From NCBI GenBank assembly GCA_963743945.1, contig CAVURO010000010.1:248001-312000 (forward strand): 64,000 nt of DNA, written 5' to 3'. The translations under genes were made by a program, and so were the position numbers. The notes below the pieces were generated by a model, which saw nothing but the letters and a program-made list of their open reading frames with translations, searched no databases and was not told the DNA's origin. The stretch comes from JACOTK01 sp963743945. GTDB lineage: Bacteria; Actinomycetota; Acidimicrobiia; Acidimicrobiales; CADCSY01. Below, piece after piece: positions 15,938 through 24,094 of this stretch (position 1 is its first letter; each line of letters starts with the position of its first letter).

Positions 15938-17536
15938 CTACATCCGAAAGACGCCCCAGCCACGACGGCCATGGACGCTGTTGGAGTGGACGGCCGAGAG
16001 AGCCAGACCGAGCACCGTGCGGGTGTCCCGCGGGTCGATGATGCCGTCGTCGTAGAGGCGAGACGACATCGCAAAGGCGGACGACTCGCCTTCGATCTGT
16101 TCCTCCACGGCCGCTCGGGATCGGGCGTCGGCCTCCTCGTCGAAAGCTCGCCCGGCGGCGAGCGCGGACTGGCGGGCGACGATCGACATCACTCCCGCGA
16201 GCTGCTGGGGACCCATCACCGCGGACTTCGCGTTCGGCCAGGAGAACAGGAGCCGAGGGTCGTAGGAACGCCCGCACATGCCGTAGTTCCCTGCGCCGTA
16301 GGAGGCACCGATGTTGATGGTGAGGTGCGGCACCGTCGAGTTGGTCACCGCGTTGATCATCTTGGCCCCGTCCTTGATGATGCCCCGTTGCTCGTAGGCC
16401 TTTCCCACCATGAACCCCGTGGTGTTCTGCATGAAGACCAACGGCGTGTCGATCTGGTTGCACAACATGATGAACTCGGTCGCCTTCTGTGCCTCCTCGC
16501 CGAAGAGCACCCCCCGGTGGTTCGCCAACACGCCCACCGGAAAGCCGTGGATCGATGCCCAGCCCGTCACCAGGCTCGCACCGTAGAGCGGCTTGTACTC
16601 GTCGAATCGGGAACCGTCCACAACCCGAGCCAGCACCTCGCGAGGATCGACCGGGACCTTGAGATCGACAGGGGCGATGCCCAACAACTCGTCCGGATCG
16701 TGGAGCGGCTCGTCGGGCGACTCGGTGGGTCCGCCGCCAAGCTTTCGCCACCGGAGATGGGCCACGATGTCCCGCCCGATCCTGATGCAGTCGGTCTCGT
16801 CGGCCGCGAGGTAGTCCGCCAGGCCCGAGACCCTCGCATGCATGTCTGCCCCGCCGAGCTCCTCGTCGTCGGACTCCTCCCCCGTGGCCATCCTCACCAG
16901 CGGCGGACCACCGAGAAAGACCTTCGCCCGATCCTTGACCATGACCGAGTAGTCACACATCCCGGGTACGTACGCTCCTCCGGCCGTCGAGTTGCCGAAC
17001 ACCAGCGCCACGGTCGGGATGCCCATCGACGAGAGGCGGGTCAGGTCGTGAAAGAGCCTCCCTGCGGGGATGAAGATCTCCGCCTGGTTCGGCAGGTCGG
17101 CCCCGCCCGACTCCACGAGGTTGACCAGGGGAAGGCGGTTCTCCCGGGCGATGTCCATCGCCCGCATGACCTTCTTCCAGGTGTAGGCGTTGGACGAACC
17201 GCCACGAACGGTTGGATCGTGCGCGATCACGACGCACTCGACATCGCAGACCACACCGATGCCGGTCACCACACTGGCGCCGACCGTGAACTCCGTCCCC
17301 CACGCGGCCAGGGTCGAGAGCTCGAGAAACGCCGTGTCGCGGTCGAGGAGCAACTCGACTCGTTCACGGGCCATCAGCTTGCCACGCTCACGGTGGCGTC
17401 CGACATACTTCTCACCGCCCCCGGCACGCCCGATCGCCTGTTGTTCCTCGTGGGCCGCCAGAAGGGCGAGCAGACCCTCACGATTGGTCTGATAGGCCTC
17501 GGAGCGGGTGTTCAGCGTCGAGGTGAGCGCGGGCAC
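15938..17536 (-). CDS. Acyl-CoA carboxylase beta (carboxyltransferase) subunit
   Basis: A 532-residue biotin-dependent carboxyltransferase. The N-terminal half has GGEKYVGRHRERGKLMARER and NLVESGGADLPNQAE; the second half has QNTTGFMVGKAYEQRGIIKDG and GASYGAGNYGMCGR. NQAE and GNYGMCGR are typical of methylcrotonyl- and geranyl-CoA carboxylases rather than propionyl-CoA enzymes. The GTG at 17536 puts the start about 40 residues before the conserved core. Its stop is 8 bp before the alpha-subunit start, so the two subunits are in one operon (CT, alpha, hydratase, atuA). Exact acyl-CoA is not known. Confidence 0.93.
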   Translation of the reverse strand: MPALTSTLNTRSEAYQTNREGLLALLAAHEEQQAIGRAGGGEKYVGRHRERGKLMARERVELLLDRDTAFLELSTLAAWGTEFTVGASVVTGIGVVCDVECVVIAHDPTVRGGSSNAYTWKKVMRAMDIARENRLPLVNLVESGGADLPNQAEIFIPAGRLFHDLTRLSSMGIPTVALVFGNSTAGGAYVPGMCDYSVMVKDRAKVFLGGPPLVRMATGEESDDEELGGADMHARVSGLADYLAADETDCIRIGRDIVAHLRWRKLGGGPTESPDEPLHDPDELLGIAPVDLKVPVDPREVLARVVDGSRFDEYKPLYGASLVTGWASIHGFPVGVLANHRGVLFGEEAQKATEFIMLCNQIDTPLVFMQNTTGFMVGKAYEQRGIIKDGAKMINAVTNSTVPHLTINIGASYGAGNYGMCGRSYDPRLLFSWPNAKSAVMGPQQLAGVMSIVARQSALAAGRAFDEEADARSRAAVEEQIEGESSAFAMSSRLYDDGIIDPRDTRTVLGLALSAVHSNSVHGRRGWGVFRM

Positions 17537-17677
17537 GACCCGCAGACTAGGCGTTCGGGCCGACGAGGGGACCCATCCCGGTTGCCGGGGCCGGCGACTC
17601 TCGAGGTTGCCAAGGTCCGCCATCCGCGGCGAGACTCTCGCTCGCAGCGGATGGACCAAAACGGGAGGATTGTTTCC

Positions 17678-18871
17678 ATGGGCAGAAAAGTGTTTGTCAT
17701 CGGGGTGGGCATGACGAAGTTCGAGAAGCCCGGCAGCAAGGATTGGGACTATCCCGACATGGCCCGCGAATCGGGAACGAAGGCCCTCGAGGACGCAGGC
17801 ATCTCGTACGACCTGATCGAGCAGGCAGCGGTCGGCTACTGCTACGGCGAATCGACCTCCGGTGAGCGTGCCGTCTACGAGCTGGGTCTCACGGGCATTC
17901 CGGTCTACAACGTCAACAACAACTGCTCGACGGGCTCGACGGCGCTGTTCATGGCCAAGCAGTTCGTCGAGGGTGGTCTGGCAGAGTGCGCCCTCGCCCT
18001 CGGTTTCGAGAAGATGGAAAAGGGTTCGCTCGGCGCCAAGTACATGGATCGCACCCAGCCCATGGACAAGCACATGACGCTGATGTTGGAGCTCCGCGGC
18101 TTCGGCGCAGGCCCACCCGCGGCGCAGATCTTCGGAAACGCGGGACGCGAGCACATGGAGCGCTACGGCAGCACTCCCGAGCAGTTCGCCATGATCGGTC
18201 ACAAGAACCACAAGCACTCCGTGAACAACCCCTACTCGCAGTTCCAGGACGAGTATTCCCTCGATGACATTCTGGGCGCGCCGCTCGTGTACGACCCACT
18301 GACCAAGCTCCAGTGCTGCCCGACCTCGGACGGATCGGGCGCCGCAATCCTCGCGAGCGAGGACTTCGTCAAGAAGCACAACCTCCAGGCCCAGGCCGTG
18401 GAGATCGCCGGCATGGCCATGACCACCGACTTTCCCAGCTCGTTCAGCGAGAAGAGCTGCATCAAGCTGATCGGCTCGGACATGACCAAGGCGGCCGCCG
18501 AGAAGGTCTACACGCAGTCGGGCCTCGGCCCCGAGGACGTCGACGTCGTCGAGCTCCACGACTGCTTCTCCGCCAACGAGCTCGTCACCTACGAGGCGCT
18601 CGGTCTGTGCGCCGAGGGCAAGGGCGGCGAGCTCGTGGCATCGGGTGCGGTCACCTACGGCGGCGACTGGGTCGTCAATCCCTCGGGCGGTCTCATCTCG
18701 AAGGGTCACCCCTTGGGCGCCACCGGTCTCGCCCAGTGCGCCGAGCTCAACTGGCAACTCCGTGGTCTGGCCGAGAAGCGCCAGGTCGAGGGGGCCAAGG
18801 TTGCTCTCCAGCACAACCTCGGCCTCGGCGGCGCGGCGGTGGTCACGATGTACAAGGCGCCCGAGGCCTGA
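17678..18871 (+). CDS. SCP-x type thiolase / lipid-transfer protein
   Basis: A 397-residue thiolase-fold protein of the sterol carrier protein-x type. The nucleophilic cysteine lies in NNNCSTGST near residue 90. The C-terminal half has ELHDCFSANELVTYEALGL and the histidine motif ISKGHPLGATG. These proteins cleave 3-ketoacyl-CoA of branched or steroid side chains, though some are non-catalytic partners. A GGGAGGA ribosome binding site lies 9 bases before the ATG at 17678. It is divergent from the carboxylase operon and is followed after 3 bp by a ferredoxin gene, so the three plus-strand genes are likely an operon. Confidence 0.9.
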   Translation: MGRKVFVIGVGMTKFEKPGSKDWDYPDMARESGTKALEDAGISYDLIEQAAVGYCYGESTSGERAVYELGLTGIPVYNVNNNCSTGSTALFMAKQFVEGGLAECALALGFEKMEKGSLGAKYMDRTQPMDKHMTLMLELRGFGAGPPAAQIFGNAGREHMERYGSTPEQFAMIGHKNHKHSVNNPYSQFQDEYSLDDILGAPLVYDPLTKLQCCPTSDGSGAAILASEDFVKKHNLQAQAVEIAGMAMTTDFPSSFSEKSCIKLIGSDMTKAAAEKVYTQSGLGPEDVDVVELHDCFSANELVTYEALGLCAEGKGGELVASGAVTYGGDWVVNPSGGLISKGHPLGATGLAQCAELNWQLRGLAEKRQVEGAKVALQHNLGLGGAAVVTMYKAPEA

Positions 18872-18874
18872 CGC

Positions 18875-19066
18875 ATGAAGATCGTGGTGGACTTCGACAG
18901 GTGCGCCTCACACGGGGTCTGCATGAGCATCGCCCCCGAGATCTTCGAGGTCCGCGACGACAATTTCCTGTACCTCCTCCAGGAGGAGCCGCCGGAGGAG
19001 CTGCGGGGAAAGGCCGAGAACGCCGCGTTGATGTGTCCCACGGGCGCCATCAGCATCGAGGGCTGA
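18875..19066 (+). CDS. Small 3Fe-4S ferredoxin
   Basis: A 63-residue ferredoxin with C10-x2-H13-x2-C16 and a third cluster ligand C54 in the CPTG motif. The histidine at the usual fourth position marks the single 3Fe-4S type that donates electrons to cytochromes P450 and related oxygenases in actinobacteria. It lies 3 bp after the thiolase gene and 4 bp before the ferredoxin reductase gene. No P450 or oxygenase gene is in the window, so the electron acceptor must be encoded elsewhere. Confidence 0.93.
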   Translation: MKIVVDFDRCASHGVCMSIAPEIFEVRDDNFLYLLQEEPPEELRGKAENAALMCPTGAISIEG

Positions 19067-19070
19067 GCCC

Positions 19071-20273
19071 GTGCGCACCATAGCGGTGGTCGGCGCCTCG
19101 CTCGCCGGGCTGCGCGCTGCCGAGACGCTCCGCTCGGATGGCTACGACGGTGAGCTCGTGATCATCGGGGCGGAGGATCGGCTTCCCTACGATCGACCGC
19201 CCTTGTCCAAGAGCGTGCTGGAGGGGACGCGCGCCCCGGAGGAGACCACACTTCGCGATCAGAAGGGCTTCGATGCGCTCGGCGCCGACTGGCGTCTCGG
19301 CCTTCGAGCCACGGCACTGGACACCCGGGCACGACGGATCCACCTCGAAGGTGGCGAGCAGGTTTCCTTCGACGGTCTGGTGATCGCCACCGGCGCTTCC
19401 CCTCGCCACCTGCCATCGACCCCTGACCTCGAGGGCATCCACGTGCTGCGCACCCTCGACGACTGCGTGGCCATCGCCAAGGAGCTCGACGCCTCGCCCC
19501 GGGTCGTGGTCGTCGGGGCGGGGTTCATCGGACTCGAGGTCGCAGCGACCTGCAGGAAGCGGGGACTGACGGTCACCGTGGTCGAGGCGCTTCCCGTCCC
19601 GCTCGGACGTGTCCTGGGCGACGACATGGGCAGGGCGTGCGCATCCCTTCACCTGGACGAGGGAGTCGATCTGCGGTGCGGAGCGGGCATCGAGCGCTTC
19701 GAGGGCACGAGTCGGGTCGAGGCGGTGGTGCTCACCGACGGGAGCCGCATCGATGCGGATGTCGTCATCGTGGGCGTCGGCGTCGCTCCGGCAACCGACT
19801 GGCTGGAGGGATCGGGCCTGACCGTGAACAACGGCGTGGTCTGTGATGCCACGTGTGCCACGAACGTGCCCGGCATCGTCGCCGCGGGAGACGTCGCCCG
19901 GTGGCACAACCCACGATTCGGCGAATCCATGCGCCTCGAGCACTGGACCAATGCCGTCGAGCAGGGCATGGCCGCTGCCAGACGCCTGTTGGCCGCCAAT
20001 GGAACCGCCGAACCCTTCGCACCCGTGCCGTACTTCTGGTCCGACCAGTACGCCACCAAGATCCAATTCGTCGGCCGTTCCGCTCCCGGCGACGACATCC
20101 GGGTCGTGCACGGATCGATCGAGGAGCGACGGTTCGTCGCCCTCTACGGGCGAGCAGGCCGACTCGTGGGTGCGCTCACCTTCAGCCGTCCACGCCAGCT
20201 GATGGATTTCCGTCGAATGGTCGAAAACGACGCACCTTTCGACGATGCATTGGCACACGCCGCCACGCTCTGA
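19071..20273 (+). CDS. FAD-dependent ferredoxin reductase (rhodocoxin/putidaredoxin reductase type)
   Basis: A 400-residue NAD(P)H-dependent flavoprotein. The FAD-binding GxGxxG-like motif is VVGASLAGLRAAETLR and the second Rossmann motif is VVVGAGFIGLEVAATC near residue 150. RLPYDRPPLSKSVL and CATNVPGIVAAGDVARW are signatures of class I oxygenase-coupled reductases. The start is GTG at 19071, 4 bp after the ferredoxin stop. It presumably reduces the adjacent 3Fe-4S ferredoxin. Confidence 0.93.
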   Translation: MRTIAVVGASLAGLRAAETLRSDGYDGELVIIGAEDRLPYDRPPLSKSVLEGTRAPEETTLRDQKGFDALGADWRLGLRATALDTRARRIHLEGGEQVSFDGLVIATGASPRHLPSTPDLEGIHVLRTLDDCVAIAKELDASPRVVVVGAGFIGLEVAATCRKRGLTVTVVEALPVPLGRVLGDDMGRACASLHLDEGVDLRCGAGIERFEGTSRVEAVVLTDGSRIDADVVIVGVGVAPATDWLEGSGLTVNNGVVCDATCATNVPGIVAAGDVARWHNPRFGESMRLEHWTNAVEQGMAAARRLLAANGTAEPFAPVPYFWSDQYATKIQFVGRSAPGDDIRVVHGSIEERRFVALYGRAGRLVGALTFSRPRQLMDFRRMVENDAPFDDALAHAATL

Positions 20274-20453
20274 GGTGGCGTAGACGAACTACGTGGGATC
20301 CATCGCGTCGGTTCAGGTCCACCGGAGACTCGCCGATAGAGTGCACGCAGGCAAGGTTTCCACCGCCCTTGTGATCCGAGTTCCACCGTCCCCCATCTGA
20401 GGTTCCCCCTGTCCACCAAGTTTCACCGTGCGCTCGCCGTCGGCATCCTCATC

Positions 20454-20786
20454 GTGTTCCTCTCAGGGATCGGCGTTGCGGTGGCGCGCCTTGGTGACGG
20501 CGACGACTCCCCGGCAGACCGCCCCACGGCGCTTGGGCCGACGTCGACGTCGGTCCCGGTCGCCGTCGTGCCCCTTCCCCCCGGCACCACGACCCCTGGT
20601 GGCACAACCCCCGGTGGCACAACCGGCCCGGGAACGACGAAGGCCCCCGACATCGACGGGCTTGCGGACACCGGGCTCGACGGCTCGCTGCAGTGGATCG
20701 GCTACGCCCTCCTGCTGGCCCCGCTCGGTCTGTGCCGACTCCTCGCCTGCTCCAGGCCCGAGGTGCACGGCCCGGGCGACGAGTGA
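20454..20786 (+). CDS. Small membrane-anchored protein with Pro-Gly-Thr repeats
   Basis: An unrecognised 110-residue protein. It has a hydrophobic N-terminus, a Thr/Pro/Gly linker with TTPGGTTPGGTTGPGTT, and a C-terminal hydrophobic segment (LQWIGYALLLAPLGLCRLL) after LADTGLDGS. That layout resembles LPxTG-like or simple two-anchor surface proteins, but no clear sortase motif is seen. The in-frame sequence upstream (KFHRALAVGILIVFLSG) would complete a signal or anchor helix but has no standard start codon in frame, so the true start may lie earlier. It ends just before the antisense tRNA-Arg. Confidence 0.5.
   Translation: MFLSGIGVAVARLGDGDDSPADRPTALGPTSTSVPVAVVPLPPGTTTPGGTTPGGTTGPGTTKAPDIDGLADTGLDGSLQWIGYALLLAPLGLCRLLACSRPEVHGPGDE
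20583..20627. repeat. 15-bp tandem repeat encoding PGGTT units
   Basis: Three units, the last two beginning GGTGGCACAACC, inside the small membrane protein gene. They encode the Pro-Gly-Gly-Thr-Thr spacer. Confidence 0.7.
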
Positions 20787-20800
20787 CCGACCGCAACGAG

Positions 20801-20874
20801 CGCCTTCGGCAGGATTCGAACCTGCGACCCGCTGCTTAGAAGGCAGCCGCTCTATCCGGCTGAGCTACGAAGGC
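20801..20874 (-). tRNA. tRNA-Arg (anticodon TCT)
   Basis: On the minus strand: acceptor GCCTTCG/CGAAGGC, D-arm GCTC...GAGC, anticodon loop CTTCTAA with TCT, T-arm GCAGG TTCGAAT CCTGC, discriminator G. CCA is not encoded. Confidence 0.96.
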
Positions 20875-20954
20875 ATACTCCATCGCTCAGCGTGCCACAT
20901 CCTGCGCCCCCGACCGCACCTTCACCTGAACCTTTCCTTTCCCGACTTCCTTCC

Positions 20955-21965
20955 CTACGGTGCCGGCCGCGGCTGATGATCGTCGTTGATGCGGATCGGG
21001 CGCTCGGACACGCCCGTCAGGACGCGCCCCTCGAACGAGACCTCGAGCAGGAGACCGTCGCGCACCCCCGGGTTCTTCGCCTCGTCCTGGTCGAAGACGA
21101 AGTTGCCGAGCGAATAGGCGATGACACCCTCGCCGTAGCGCTCGACCGGCTGGGCGACATGAGGATGATGAGCCACGACGACCGTTGCGCCCTCGTCGAT
21201 GGCGCGCCGTGCCAGGCGTCGGGTCTTCGAGGAGGGAGAGGATTCATACTCGGTTCCGGTGTGCATGGAGACGATCACCACGTCGGCAATCGCTCGGGCA
21301 GCGGCCACATCGGCCGCCAGAGTCTCCTCGCGGAGCCAGGCGATGCCGCTCCTTCCTGCACGGGCGAAGAAGGCGAATCCGGATCGACCGTCGCGGGCCC
21401 GCCACTGGCTCGAACCCTTGTCGGTGTAGGCAAGGTAGGCGAACGTCGTGTCGCCGACCTTCAGGAGAGCCGGCTTGCGCGCGTCGGTGTCGGTCTCGCC
21501 GAAGCCAACCGGGAGAATCCCGCCGGAGCGCAGCCGCCCTGCACTGTCGGCCATGGCATCGCGGCCGAAGTCACCGGCATGGTTGTTGGCGACCGAGACG
21601 ACATCGAAGCCTGCGTCCTGCAGGCCGGACAGGGCGGGAGGGGGTGCACGAAACGAGCAACACAGGAAGGAGGGCTTCATGCGCTTGCCCCGGTCGGAGA
21701 TGATGCTCTCGAGATTGGCGAATGCCAGGTCGGCGTCTCGGACCACGGAGCGCACGTGGGCAAACGGAAAGGACCAGTCGGCGTTTCCCGCGGTGAGAAC
21801 GGACTCCTGCACACCACGATCCAACATGACGTCGCCCACGAAGACGAGCTTGGTTGCCGTCCCGTCCGGTGCGGCTGCCTCCGCCGACCCGCCGGCGCCC
21901 GAAAACACGAACGCAAGACACCCCAACACCGCGCCGAAACCCACAGCGATCCCTCTTGCTCGCAT
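20955..21965 (-). CDS. CapA-family (poly-gamma-glutamate synthesis-type) metallophosphatase-fold protein
   Basis: A 336-residue secreted or lipid-side protein with an N-terminal signal peptide (residues 1-31, ending SAEAAA). The CapA core follows: LVFVGDVMLDRGVQ, FANLESIISDRG, VVSVANNHAGDFG, VIVSMHTGTEYE and VVVAHHPHVAQPVE, then GVIAYSLGNFVFDQ. These match the calcineurin-like CapA/PgsA family linked to polyglutamate or cell-wall polymer synthesis; the substrate here is unknown. A GGGGGA site precedes the ATG at 21965. The longer open frame upstream is only antisense to tRNA-His. No pgsB or pgsC homologues are adjacent. Confidence 0.87.
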   Translation of the reverse strand: MRARGIAVGFGAVLGCLAFVFSGAGGSAEAAAPDGTATKLVFVGDVMLDRGVQESVLTAGNADWSFPFAHVRSVVRDADLAFANLESIISDRGKRMKPSFLCCSFRAPPPALSGLQDAGFDVVSVANNHAGDFGRDAMADSAGRLRSGGILPVGFGETDTDARKPALLKVGDTTFAYLAYTDKGSSQWRARDGRSGFAFFARAGRSGIAWLREETLAADVAAARAIADVVIVSMHTGTEYESSPSSKTRRLARRAIDEGATVVVAHHPHVAQPVERYGEGVIAYSLGNFVFDQDEAKNPGVRDGLLLEVSFEGRVLTGVSERPIRINDDHQPRPAP

Positions 21966-22129
21966 CGAAATCCCCCGCTCCCCCTCCGCTCGGCAAGCCC
22001 TCGTGACACCCCGTGGCACATCGGCCACCCCATCATGCACCCATTGGGCCAAGTCCCGCCGGCCGGGAGTGCACGACAACGCTGCAATGGCAAGGGCCAT
22101 CGCCTGATGTGCCATGCTGGACGTCACTT

Positions 22130-22205
22130 GGTGGCCGTAGCTCAGCCTGGTTAGAGCGCCGCGTTGTGGTCGCGGATGTCGGGGGTTCGAGTCCCCTCGG
22201 TCACC
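22130..22205 (+). tRNA. tRNA-His (anticodon GTG)
   Basis: Acceptor GTGGCCG/CGGTCAC, anticodon stem CCGCG-loop TTGTGGT-CGCGG giving GTG, T-loop TTCGAGT. The extra G at 22130 (position -1) and the C discriminator are specific to tRNA-His. CCA is not encoded. Confidence 0.96.
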
Positions 22206-22265
22206 CTCAGATCGTTCGTTCCAAGTCGAACACGCGGAACGAGCGGCCGGTACAGTCACATCACT

Positions 22266-22337
22266 GCGCCTCTAGCTCAATGGCAGAGCAACGGACTCTT
22301 AATCCGCAGGTTCTGGGTTCGAATCCCAGGGGGCGCA
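22266..22337 (+). tRNA. tRNA-Lys (anticodon CTT)
   Basis: Acceptor GCGCCTC/GGGGCGC, D-arm GCTC...GAGC, anticodon loop CTCTTAA with CTT, T-loop TTCGAAT, discriminator A. An 8-bp inverted repeat (ACCCCAGG/CCTGGGGT, 22347-22384) lies downstream. The AbiE islet begins about 140 bp away. Confidence 0.96.
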
Positions 22338-22479
22338 CTTCACATCACCCCAGGTCAGACCCGGTTTCCGAGGTCGCCTGGGGTCCCGTCGCTTTGGCGC
22401 CGGAAGGCTCTGTGGTCACACGGTGGTCACATGAGATCCGGCGTCATGTCCGCGCGACCGAGCCGGGCGCTCGGCCACG

Positions 22480-23157
22480 TCACCCCAGGACGTCGCTCGC
22501 GGCAATGGGCTTGGCCCCGAGTCCGTCGTCGACAATGTCGAAGTAGCACTTCAGGATCCAGATCCTTCGGACGAGGGCTTCATCGAACGGGCCCTCGGCG
22601 CACCACGCGAGGTCGTAGAGGTCGCGGGCAAGACTGGCCCGGCGATACCTGGCCAGCTTCTCCGCGATCTGCTCCTCGATGTCCATGATCGCGATGCTCG
22701 GGACGGTGACGTCGTAGCGCTTGTGGATCGGCAACGGCACCAGGGCCTCTTCCATGGCGGGCAGCCACAGGCCCCGAGTCGACAGGTCGATCTTCGCGGG
22801 AAGCCGTGGCCGGCCGAAGGGCGTGTCGACCACCAAGTTCGCACGGCGATCGCCGTCGCGATCCTGGAGCTCGAAGCCGAACCCGTCGATCTCGCCACCA
22901 TCGAGCGTGTCGAGAACCAGTGCGGCCGTCGCATCGTCTTCGACGGCGAAGTCGAGATCGGTCGAGAATCGACCTGCGTTTCCGGCTCGGAACTTCCGCA
23001 GCGCAGTGCCGCCCTTCAGGACCACCTCGAGCTCGAAGACCCCATGTTCATGGAGCAAGGCGAGGGCGTGGTCCTGTGCGATGTCGAGCAGCGCCGGGTC
23101 TCGACCGCCGGATCGGCCCTGGTAGTGCTGAGAGAGGTAGCCCTCGGTGATCCTCAC
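22480..23157 (-). CDS. AbiEii-type nucleotidyltransferase toxin
   Basis: A 225-residue member of the AbiEii/AbiGii toxin family. The nucleotidyltransferase motif is VLKGGTALRKF followed by FSTDLDFAV (GG-T and DxD). A further conserved stretch is MDIEEQIAEKLARYRRASLARDLYDL. In type IV systems AbiEii-like enzymes modify tRNA or another cell target and are neutralised by AbiEi without direct binding. The GTG at 23157 overlaps the AbiEi stop, so the pair is translationally coupled; a longer start at 23178 is possible. It is somewhat short, ending soon after KPIAASDVLG. Confidence 0.85.
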   Translation of the reverse strand: MRITEGYLSQHYQGRSGGRDPALLDIAQDHALALLHEHGVFELEVVLKGGTALRKFRAGNAGRFSTDLDFAVEDDATAALVLDTLDGGEIDGFGFELQDRDGDRRANLVVDTPFGRPRLPAKIDLSTRGLWLPAMEEALVPLPIHKRYDVTVPSIAIMDIEEQIAEKLARYRRASLARDLYDLAWCAEGPFDEALVRRIWILKCYFDIVDDGLGAKPIAASDVLG

Positions 23158-23960
23158 GTCGCGGCCTTGATCGACCACCAGGTGGGGAACACGTGGTCGA
23201 CGACCTCGAACCGAGAGGAGTACTTGGAGGGCATGTCGCGGGGCCCGAGGTGGAAGGGCCCGCGACCCGCGGGTGCGGCTGACAGCAATTCGCCGGCCAT
23301 CTCATCGCGCCCGCCCCGAGACAGCAGGTAGCTCGTCCGGGTCCAACCGCTACGGGGCTGACCGGCGAGCTCGTCCTGCAACGCCGCGATCGACACGCGT
23401 TGCGCAGCGTCTGCGAGCCATTCGCTCACGTTGGGCCAGTCCCGGAACTTCTCCGCTCGTGCACCCATGAAGGCGACAAGCGTTGTCACCGACCACAGCG
23501 GCAGCCCATCGCTGTCGCCCAGGTCACTCGCCGCGACCCAGCGCACCACGCGAAATGCGTCGAGCGACTTCGGGAGGTTTGCGCCCGGCGGAAGCGCGAT
23601 GACGTGAGGATCTGGAGCGCGGGTCGACAGCCCGTGGAGCCACGCAGCCGACTCGGCTGCGACGGCAACATCGATCGGCCGCGTCGCAAGTCGGGCGCGC
23701 AGCTCGATGAAGGGGTCGCCCCCTCCCCAGGCCCCGGCCCTTGCGCCCGGAGCGAACTCCCACACACCCGGGGTCCGGAGCGGCAACAGCCATCCACGCT
23801 CTCGGAGGATCCGTGCTGCGTGGGTGGCAGACGCAGGCGATTCGGTCTCGGCGATGAGCTCCTCGAGACGGCTCAACGTGACCAGCGTCGGCTGATCAAG
23901 CTCCAGTGCCTCTAGCAGCGGAGCAACAGAGCGTGGAACAGTTCTGGGGGACGTGGCCAT
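23154..23960 (-). CDS. AbiEi-family antitoxin / transcriptional regulator
   Basis: A 268-residue protein preceding AbiEii. The N-terminal winged-helix region includes VTLSRLEELIAET and ATHAARILRERGWLLPLRTPGVWEFAPG. The C-terminal domain has AAESAAWLHGLSTRAPDPHVI and PLWSVTTLVAFMGAR, matching AbiEi_1/AbiEi_4-like antitoxins. Such proteins repress their own promoter through inverted repeats. A candidate operator lies 16-63 bp upstream of this start. The ATG at 23960 begins MATSPRTVPRS. Confidence 0.78.
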   Translation of the reverse strand: MATSPRTVPRSVAPLLEALELDQPTLVTLSRLEELIAETESPASATHAARILRERGWLLPLRTPGVWEFAPGARAGAWGGGDPFIELRARLATRPIDVAVAAESAAWLHGLSTRAPDPHVIALPPGANLPKSLDAFRVVRWVAASDLGDSDGLPLWSVTTLVAFMGARAEKFRDWPNVSEWLADAAQRVSIAALQDELAGQPRSGWTRTSYLLSRGGRDEMAGELLSAAPAGRGPFHLGPRDMPSKYSSRFEVVDHVFPTWWSIKAAT

Positions 23961-23975
23961 CGATCGTCCTTAGTC

Positions 23976-24023
23976 AGGAGAACACCACTTTAGACGTATA
24001 TGGGTCGGAGGTGGTGCTCTGCT
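23976..24023. promoter_or_regulatory. Inverted repeat upstream of abiEi, candidate operator
   Basis: The arm AGGAGAACACCAC (23976-23988) is repeated inverted as GTGGTGCTCTGCT (24011-24023), with 11 of 13 positions matching and a 22-base spacer. It sits immediately upstream of the abiEi start and contains an A/T-rich centre (GACGTATATG). AbiEi proteins are known autoregulators that bind inverted repeats, so this is the expected place for an operator. Binding is inferred. Confidence 0.5.
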
Positions 24024-24094
24024 GACAAAACCGGTTGAGGACGAGACGTATCGCCATAGGTCGGCGGCCGTCTTGGTCATCAGACCAAGGCACT

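Noticed and set aside
15971..17677. Long N-terminal extension of the thiolase frame on the plus strand
   Set aside because: It is antisense to the carboxyltransferase; the real start with a good ribosome site is at 17678.
21966..22259. N-terminal extension of the CapA frame
   Set aside because: It is antisense to tRNA-His and includes typical tRNA-derived peptide; CapA has its own start and signal peptide at 21965.
22338..22479. Integrase or att site next to tRNA-Lys
   Set aside because: No integrase frame and no copy of the tRNA 3' end were found downstream; only a short near-repeat (GTGGTCACACG, GTGGTCACATG) is present.
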